Of a DNA stretch of 64,000 nucleotides, positions 57,239 through 64,000 are shown in pieces. Source of the stretch: Eunapius fragilis (lineage: Eukaryota; Porifera; Demospongiae; Spongillida; Spongillidae); contig OY811986.1 of NCBI GenBank assembly GCA_963681505.1, positions 3,251,922-3,315,921 on the forward strand, written 5' to 3'. Positions within the stretch are counted from its first letter, which is position 1. Each line of letters starts with the position of its first letter. The notes beneath the pieces were generated by a model. The model saw nothing but the letters and a program-made list of their open reading frames with translations. It searched no databases and was not told where the DNA came from. A program made the position numbers and the translations under genes.

Positions 57239-57375
57239 TGTAATATATTGTGTGTGTGTGTCAATTGTAATATGTTAGCGCATGCGCGTGAAACAATGAT
57301 CACTTTTTGAGTCAGTCACGCAGCGAGATGTTCACCTCTCTTGTAGCGGCTTAAACGAGTGACTAGGACACTACA
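57239..57375 (+). repeat. 3' LTR of the young Ty3 element
   Basis: Identical to 52964-53100 over all 137 bases. Confidence 0.95.
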
Positions 57376-57394
57376 GTATGCAAATGACTATGAA

Positions 57395-58060
57395 ATGGAA
57401 GACTGCTAAATAACAAGCTCCACTTTTTTTACTCTTACTCTTACTCTTTGAACACATTTTGCTAACATCTTAAATTTCCTCTTTACAAAAAGAGCAGAAC
57501 GTTTTTGATTCTACCTTTTTATTTGATTTCTCATCTTATAAGTAGATTTTGCACAGCGCTCATCAGAAGGGCAATGCATTCTGATCAGTTCTGTCAGTTG
57601 TTGCATAGCTGCATCACTTAGATGATTAGATAGTGCAAAGTGTTCACATGCCAGCCAGCTTGCTTTCATCCGAGTGGTGGTCCTTCAAATATTGGTACTC
57701 TTGGAAGCTTGCTGGTTTGTTTCAGTGATGCAGGAAGCAACAAATCTGTTTCTTCATGGTCATTTTTCTAACTTTGATTACATCTACAATTATCACCTTC
57801 ATCCTCAACCTCCTCCTGCTCCTCTGCCTCCCCTTCATTGTCATCATCACCATTGACATCGTCATCACCATCACTACCTCCTCCATTCTCATCATCACCA
57901 CATCACAATCTCATCATCACTGTCACCATCATCATCGCTGTAATGGCTATCAACAGCATCACTGTCATGATTACTGCCAGCATCATTTGCCATCACTACC
58001 AACATTGCTACCACCTTCACTGTCATCACTACCAACATTATTACCATGAGCACTACTAAC
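57395..58060 (-). pseudogene. N-terminal part of a tnp2-like transposase relic, with low-complexity start
   Basis: The minus strand at 57680-57510 reads KASWLACEHFALSNHLSDAA and LTELIRMHCPSDERCAKS, then a CSFC pair. This resembles the N-terminal segment before tnp2-type (CACTA/Plavaka-related) transposase cores. Upstream, 58060-57750 is an ATC/ACC low-complexity tract, acidic on this strand, which such proteins often have at the N-terminus. The relic probably continued into 52960-52770 before the Ty3 insertion. Tentative. Confidence 0.4.
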
Positions 58061-58509
58061 AACATATGTATCAGTATCAGGACACCTATTGTCCCTCAGA
58101 CTATTATTCTCTGTATCAGTTGCAGTTCTGGCACTACCCTGTAAGTCTTAAAAATAAATCAAATGACCCACGAAAGGATATACAACAGTATACAACCTAC
58201 TGGCCTTTTTCATCCATTGACGTTTAGTACTGCTAGGGATTGGTAATCTTGGATCAGTGCAGTATCTCTTTCTTTTTTGGCCTGAAAAATACATGCCAAA
58301 CACAGTAATAAAAGGTTATTAGCATCAATCAATTTGTAATAGAATAATTGAATTATTTCTAACTGAAGCTGGGAAAACCACATGATTGAATGCAGGGACA
58401 AGAAGTACATTGTTGAATTCAAACACTTCAAGGGTATACTCAGTAATACTACTAGTAATTACTGTTCAAATATGAATATGTGCGCAATTTGTCTGTTTAA
58501 CACTAACAG

Positions 58510-59389
58510 GTATTGCGGAACCGTTGTGAACGTCAAGAGCACAATATCCAGAAGATTCTGAGACCCCCTGTACATGTGAAGAAGAGGGAAATGAGGATGA
58601 AAAAGAAATAGGATGGGTGTAACTGTTACAAGTTTATATAATTGTCATTAAAAAAGGGAAAGAAAAGAGAAAGGGACCCAAGGTATATTTATGCATGTGC
58701 TCTCTGATTTTCATGGACACTATTTACACAGAAATCTCAAATCAAGCGGCAAGCTTCTTTCTATCTTCAAAATGATGAAAATGATAAAGAAGCTGTAAGT
58801 GGCATGATTTATTTTTAGCTAATATTATTAAAAATATGCATGTTTTGAAATATTAGTGTTGTGAATATAAAATTCCTAGTTCCTTTTGTTCTCCTTTAAA
58901 AAGGTGTGAATTCTATTGATTGTGTCAATCCATATAGCATGACGACTTTATATGATTTGTATCGATATGCGCTTACCAGTTTATCATTACTCTAATACTA
59001 CAGCTGTGCATTCCTTAATTTAAAAAATCATACACTTACCATCACTAAAGAGGTGTGTGTAAATGAATATGTGATTGATCGTATATATTGGAGAATAAAA
59101 TCAGTGTAATTCTTTCATACCAGAGCTAAGTACTCAAAGTTCTACAGCTATGTTAGGGTCTGCTGTGATCATATTATGTATTTCAGGTGGTCAATAAAAA
59201 GAAATTGGGGGGAAAGGTACAGACTGACATAGAACAATTGTTGCAGGTACATAGACAACTCTTAGCACAGCAATTGCACATTTTGTAAAAGAAACAGATA
59301 GATCATTTATAGAACTTTTTTGCCTGTATTATTGTCTTCCCTTTCACCAGTGGGTTGAAGCTGCAGGAAATTGTAAAGAATGGATTTAA
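58510..59389 (+). CDS. Putative 3' end of an unrecognised four-exon gene
   Basis: Four plus-strand blocks have acceptor and donor sites and all join in phase 0: 58510-58575, 58732-58794, 59187-59246 and 59351-59389 with a TAA stop. Donors are GTGAAG, GTAAGT and GTACAT; acceptors follow pyrimidine-rich sequence. The product is short, basic and helical: RNRCERQEHNIQKILRPP, QIKRQASFYLQNDENDKEA, VNKKKLGGKVQTDIEQLLQ, then WVEAAGNCKEWI. I recognise no family. Upstream exons were not found; the neighbouring transposase relic is on the other strand. It could be a real host gene end or part of a decayed element. Confidence 0.4.
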
Positions 59390-60353
59390 TTCCCTTCACA
59401 GAAGCCTTCTAAGCATTGCAGACATATTGTAAAACCAGCGCAGTGGAGTGGCAGCTAGTGTTGGTGGTGCTGCACCACTCCCTGGTGCTGGGCCACTAAC
59501 TGTAGATGATGGTATGTCACAGCCCAGTCAAGGTGATGGCCATGGTGCAGAGTGTCGAATCCAACTGCCTAAACTGTTCTTCATGTGAAACTTTCGATTT
59601 CAGCTTAACTTTCTGTATGTATTCATGTATCTCATAACTTTATGTATGTATCCAGTCCTTTTATATATTACCGATATAATATCTATATATCACAATTTAT
59701 AATTATGTAGGCACGATGTGCCATATGGATGTAATTGTGCCCATAATTGAGCCATGATATCAGCATGGCCATGGGTAAGATCATGGCCAGATCTTGACCG
59801 CCATAATCTTGGCTAATGGGCAAGACACTTGCCCAAGATCTTTAGTGATCTTGTACAGGATCTTGCCAAGACATCTAGGTGTCCTTAATACCTTCATATG
59901 TATTTCATGCAACCCCAATGTCAAACCATACCCTTTTTGACACGCCCACAACGTTATAATGCGAACCAGCTCATGCACCGTATACAACGAATTCGAATAC
60001 CAAATGCTAAAAGAAGCCATGGGCTACCTTTGTAGAATATAGCAGGCACAATAGAACTCTAAACCAGCGCAAACAATCGATCGCCTCAAATCAATCCTGT
60101 CCAGCAGTCAAAAATTACAATAAAATGCACAATTTTAATTCCATCAACTACCATAATGCACGGTCATTAGTTCAGCATGTACATGTAGCCGTTTCGTAAA
60201 TTAATCTTTTTAACAATATTATAGTCTCCTTTCTTCAATGCCTGGAAATATCCCTAAGCTGTATGCTATGTAGCCACATTGACTGCTGTGTTGCACAAAT
60301 CTCACATAGCAGTTGAACTTTGCACGCACAAGCATAGGTGGAGCCTGCTGCTT
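59390..60353. other. No gene recognised; palindrome-rich patch
   Basis: No coding chain. At 59756-59886 there is a cluster of short inverted repeats: GGCAAG...CTTGCC, repeated GATCTT/AAGATC and CATGGCCATG. It may be a MITE core. Confidence 0.4.
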
Positions 60354-62706
60354 TCATACCCACTCTAACTCGTAGCTTGCTGCCAGGAGTGATGCAAGAA
60401 GCTTCTTGCTACCAATGGCTTCCACCTGAGCCAAGATGCAGTCTGTCTTTTGTTGACCTTTCAGTGTACTGCACTGACCATAGATATATGGCCTGACCAA
60501 GTGTGGCTCCAATGCTCGCATCACATACAAATTAGACAAAGCCAACCGGTTAATCAGCTGTGGCTTAACCAGTGGGTGCGGCTCATCCGGCATGAGTGGT
60601 CTAACATTGTCAAGGTAGTCAGAGGTGTAAATACACACCACCTCATAACTGTGATGTAGGAAGAAACCTGCATATCCCAAAGGAGGTGTATTTTGACCTG
60701 GGAGGTCTGTGCTGTACATTGAGAAGGGCACAGGAGAGAAAACTTGCATCCCCTTCAAGGTGTTCATTCTACAGTGGTCCAGGAACTCAGCAGTAAACTC
60801 CAAGTCAGGCCTCATCAGGAGTAGCTGGGTGTGGTCAGATAAGGATCTGGCCACCAGAGAGTGGGCATCTGTGGTGGAGAGTCCATTGGCATGGTAACAG
60901 GTTATGGACTTGCCGTAGGACCATACTAACTCTTCCAAGAAGGTGCTCCTTGTGGTGTCATTAAGCAGTACCAAGTGCAGGTGAGTGGCACTATTCATTT
61001 TGAGGCACACAGTGTGATACATGTGCAGAAACCTGTCTAAAATGTCCCCCCTGGTAACTGCCACCGCAACATGGAGCCGAGTGTCAAAGGCCTCTGCAGC
61101 CATCTGATAGTGGGACAGCCCTGGACCCAGCAATGGCAGGAAAACGCGTGCAACATACCTCACGGCACCCAAGGAGGGTCTCAGCCCCATCAGGGACACC
61201 ACCAGTGCATAGCTCACACCTGACGATGGGTCCTGTGCAACAAAACCTTCCTCGAGCCGGCACTTAGGGGAAAAGGGGCCATGCCCATCTGATTCCATTA
61301 TGCCCAGCAAGACCTCCAGCGCCATGTTGACTCCAGCAACATGAGATGGAGGCAAGTTGGCTACAGGCGAGCGCCGGCTATGGGCAGAGAAGAGCACTGT
61401 GCTATTGAAGTACTCCCAAGTGGTGAGGTCGTGCCTGCTTCCGGGGTTGAGCCCTGCCCTGTACCACAGCCACACCCTGCTCCCGAACCTGTTCATGCTG
61501 GTGGGAAGGAGGCGGGCTGTTTGCACAGCATCCGCCTGTACCCTGGCCGCCTGCCCCAGTAGTGACTGCACCCTCAGCTGCTGGAGGTAGAGGTGGACCC
61601 GGAGCATGGCGTTGGGGTCCTTAATGGGATGAAGTGTGAGGGCCACCTTCACCTCCTCACTGGTGTACAGCCTGTCTGTAATGAGAGTACTATTGTAGTC
61701 TGTCCAAAACAACCACATAGTCTGGAGAGGGAGAGGAGAGAGAGAGAGAGGAGGGGGGGGGGGGGGGGGGGGGAAGAACAGACAGGGAGAGGGAGAGAGG
61801 TGAGGTAGGGAAGGGAAAGATTGAGATCGCGCAATACACAACAGTGTGGCTGAGAACGAGAACTCAACTTACCTCCCACGCCCACGTGCACTGAACCTTT
61901 AGCGTACTGTAAGTGCATCGCCCCACTTCCACGTCTTCGTTGTAGCTTACAACCACGTCGGACAGGCACTCGTTAAGGTGCGGGGCCATCCTGCGGAGAG
62001 CGCTCCGGCTGAAGATCACTCCGGGTCCCCCCATACAGTAACGGTCTCCCTGGCCCCCGAGCCTGATCCTGCCCTGATCGCTCTCCCGCCCGAACCCGGG
62101 AGATCCCATGTAGACGTCCTGCGCAGGGTTGACGCCCTCCAGGAGGTCGCGAAGGCGGTCCACTTTTACGTATACGTCATCGTCCGCCCTCATGAAGAAG
62201 TCGTACGCGTCAATGTGGTGATCGAACATATGCCGCAGCATGCCAAACACCTTGCGCTGGGGTGGGTATTGGTTATCGTCCACGTCCGCAAGGGACACCA
62301 CCGGTAAATCGGTGGTGGTGGCGGTGATGGTGGACGCGTCGTCCGGACTTCTTCCAGTGTAGAAGTATACGTCTGGAATGGCGTCCTTTGCCCATGTCTG
62401 GAATACACCGCGAGCCCTGGTGTCAAGGTATCGCTGTGCCGTGACGACGCCAATGAGAAGCAGCTTGCGAGGGGCGAGCTCTCTGGATAGGTAGCGGTAA
62501 CGGAGGCTCGCGTTAAGCGGGGCACGCAGCTGTTGGGAGTGCCACAGGCGGTACTCGGAATCACCGGGTCCGCCTAAATGCGCGCCCTGGGCCTGAAGTA
62601 GCACGTGTTCATCGAGTCGCGTCGTCAGATACAACTGGGTCACGAATACACCCAGCGCAAAACCGAGCACCAAGGTAAATGTTTTCTTGCAGGCTCTCGG
62701 CCACAT
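60354..62706 (-). CDS. CHPF: Chondroitin-synthase-family glycosyltransferase, CHPF-like (2 exons, 733 aa)
   Basis: Exon 1 is 62706-61873 and exon 2 is 61721-60354; donor GAG/GTAAGT, acceptor CCAG/ACT, phase 0. Type II Golgi layout: short basic start, membrane segment at about 9-28, then lumenal domains. The first domain (about 75-278) is GT31-like with GVVTAQRYLDTRA, FMRADDDVYVK (DDD at 175-177), CMGGPGVIFS and NEDVEVGRC, all as in CHSY1/3. A linker follows (LTLHPIKDPNAM). In the second domain, the place of the CHSY Asp-Val-Asp reads MRPDLEFTAEF (about 581-591), and the last 100 residues (CIYTSDYL, LYVMRALEPHLV, GQC, AIGSKKLLASLL) follow the end of CHPF, without the CHSY GWGLEDVD block. Chondroitin synthases add GlcA and GalNAc in turn; CHPF is their partner in polymerisation. 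CHPF is favoured, but the intact DDD is unlike human CHPF. Length is near the 775-802 aa norm. Confidence 0.85.
61753..61773 (+). repeat. 21-base G run inside the CHPF-like intron
   Basis: In gene sense it is a C run 29 bases before the acceptor, between CT-rich blocks, so it is part of the polypyrimidine tract of a 151-bp intron. Confidence 0.9.
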
Positions 62707-62894
62707 GTATTAATGGACTAGTTTCGTTATATAACCATGCATGGCTGCAGGTGCGATTATTCAATAACTACTATCTCGGGGGCGGCTCCCGGGGGTACTG
62801 GGTTAAAATTATTTCGTTTGTCCCCTGGAGCGTGGTAGCGATTTTTAATTACATGTAGTATTGAATACCAGCCATGGTCATATAATGGACACAC

Positions 62895-62943
<49 letters not shown>

Positions 62944-64000
62944 GCGCGCACGCACACACCAATCTCAATATCCATTACAAATAGTGTAGGGTAGCGTCAG
63001 GTATGGTCGCCAGTGCAGGAGTGCTCGCCACTCTTCCTTTCAAACGCGGCGCTAGGGCTTACCTAACGTTTGTATGTCTTGGCACAATATGGAAGTAATA
63101 CTCCTGGGACTCAGTGTTTACGGCACTTTGTTCAAGTTTTATTTACTATTAACGTTTTTGCAAAATAATTAAACAAAGTTAGCTACCTCATTTATAGGTA
63201 AAATGGCGCGGTAAACACCGCACAATTGCTGGCGGGTTCTATTGGTGCAAGTGAGTGTTAGCGAAGTATGTAGCACAGATTGGCCTAAAATCGTGCTATT
63301 ATAGAAGAGCAGTTATTTCTGTACAATGTACTTAGCTTTGTTTTAAAAGAAACCTTATGACTCAAGAATTAGTGAGGGTGGCGAACACTCCAACTGAATT
63401 TACGCTCGTAAGTAGTAGTCGCCATGGGTGGCGACTACTCCTACCTCCACAAATTATGTCTTTAGGCTTAAATTGGCAACCATTCGGCTCCCAAATGTGT
63501 CCTATATCTTGAGTGCTAAGCGTTTGATGTTTGTATGTTGTGGAGGAGTGTTCGCCATAGGGGTACATAACGGGTTGTATCTCATTCCGCATGCGGTCCT
63601 TTCAGCTAAAAGCCTATTAAATGTAGGCCTATATCATATCAAGCTGAGCTGGAGAGAGTACAGCTACTTCTGCAAATACAGAGAAAGTTATCTTGAACTT
63701 AGACCTAGCTTACATATGCTGTACATGCAAAAAATGAAGTAATATCATATTGTAGTGTTCTGTAATGGAGTGAGAATTCAGCTGAGAGCATGGATGCAGC
63801 TCTGAAGGAAGTGAGGGAGGGTAATATGCATCCCTGGGCCTTCGCATGGATGATAACACTATATCTGCATAGCCATTGGCCTTCGTCTGGGGGCCCCACT
63901 TTGCATCGCTCACATTTGCCACCACTGTAGATCAAATATGGACACGCTCAGCACACACATGCCAGTTGTCGTTTTAGTGCTGACCGCCACTTCTACCATG
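62707..64000. other. Upstream region of the CHPF-like gene; no further gene recognised
   Basis: It should hold the CHPF-like promoter. No domain was recognised; a minus-strand open stretch at 63935-63705 preceded by CTACAG could be an exon but has no support. Short inverted motifs occur at 63380-63391/63545-63556 and 63414-63423/63430-63439. Confidence 0.4.
62897..62959 (+). repeat. (CA)n/(CG)n microsatellite
   Basis: CA repeats to 62940, followed by CGCGCGCGCACGCACACAC. About 190-250 bp upstream of the CHPF-like start codon. Alternating purine-pyrimidine of this kind can adopt Z-DNA. Confidence 0.95.

Larger units (their letters stand above)
52964..57375 (+). mobile_element. Intact-looking young Ty3/gypsy LTR retrotransposon (4412 bp)
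   Basis: Both 137-bp LTRs (52964-53100, 57239-57375) are identical at every base, start TG and end CA, and are flanked by the perfect 5-bp duplication GTATG (52959-52963 and 57376-57380). The primer-binding site TGGCGACGAGGG lies at 53105, 4 bases after the LTR; a polypurine tract AGGGAGGGGGAAA (57226-57238) abuts the 3' LTR. One uninterrupted Gag-Pol frame fills the interior. Identical LTRs mean recent insertion; the element may still be active. Very short LTRs, two knuckles and no chromodomain point to the mag-like side of Ty3. Confidence 0.95.

Noticed and set aside
61978-62307. Plus-strand frame opposite the glycosyltransferase
   Set aside because: Shadow in GC-rich codons; the minus strand carries all GT31 motifs.
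63705-63935. Small coding exon on the minus strand
   Set aside because: One acceptor-like CTACAG only; no partner exon or recognisable sequence.

Overview
This window looks like nuclear DNA of an invertebrate metazoan. Genes are split by short spliceosomal introns (GT...AG, down to about 120 bp). The recognisable host genes are animal families: uL14m/MRPL14, a FYVE-finger protein, a RING+TRAF-type zinc-finger protein, and a chondroitin-synthase-family glycosyltransferase. Mobile DNA covers more than half of the sequence, and the classes are typical of marine invertebrates (Penelope-like, Ty3 lineages, hAT, Harbinger). I cannot fix the phylum; sponge, cnidarian, mollusc or basal deuterostome all fit.

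Layout. 571-1882: a deleted hAT relic with terminal inverted repeats. 2159-14.0 kb: the host-gene block. It holds an eight-exon coiled-coil gene (CCDC172-like, minus) head-to-head with a five-exon RING E3-type gene (plus) across a 199-bp shared promoter, then single-exon MRPL14 (plus), then a long FYVE-finger gene (minus). The FYVE gene contains a coding 24-bp minisatellite in one exon and about 1.27 kb of a 13-bp minisatellite in an intron. 15.2-17.8 kb: a small hAT derivative and a 1.08-kb foldback element with arms of about 450-500 bp. 17.8-19.1 kb: an intronless RING/TRAF-zinc-finger/coiled-coil gene with a CRE site just upstream.

20-37 kb is a graveyard: Ty3 fragments, a DDE transposase fragment, a Harbinger relic, a ZMYM1-type hAT relic, and stretches where I recognise nothing. 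37-58 kb is a retroelement cluster. It holds a Penelope-like element (RT plus GIY-YIG) joined to the 5' end of a second copy through a hammerhead-like motif; a Ty3-related element whose integrase precedes the reverse transcriptase (the Gmr1-type order), inserted into a coiled-coil reading frame; a minus-strand Ty3 element with one in-frame stop and a truncated 5' LTR; and a plus-strand Ty3 element that looks intact, with identical 137-bp LTRs, a 5-bp target duplication and an uninterrupted Gag-Pol frame. The last one sits inside an older transposase/LINE relic.

58.5-59.4 kb carries a phase-consistent set of four short plus-strand exons that I cannot name. 60.3-62.7 kb holds a two-exon glycosyltransferase of the CHSY/CHPF family, with a CHSY-like first domain and a CHPF-like second domain.

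All calls rest on reading the sequence and on remembered family motifs; no search was run. Exon borders are placed by splice consensus plus reading-frame phase.
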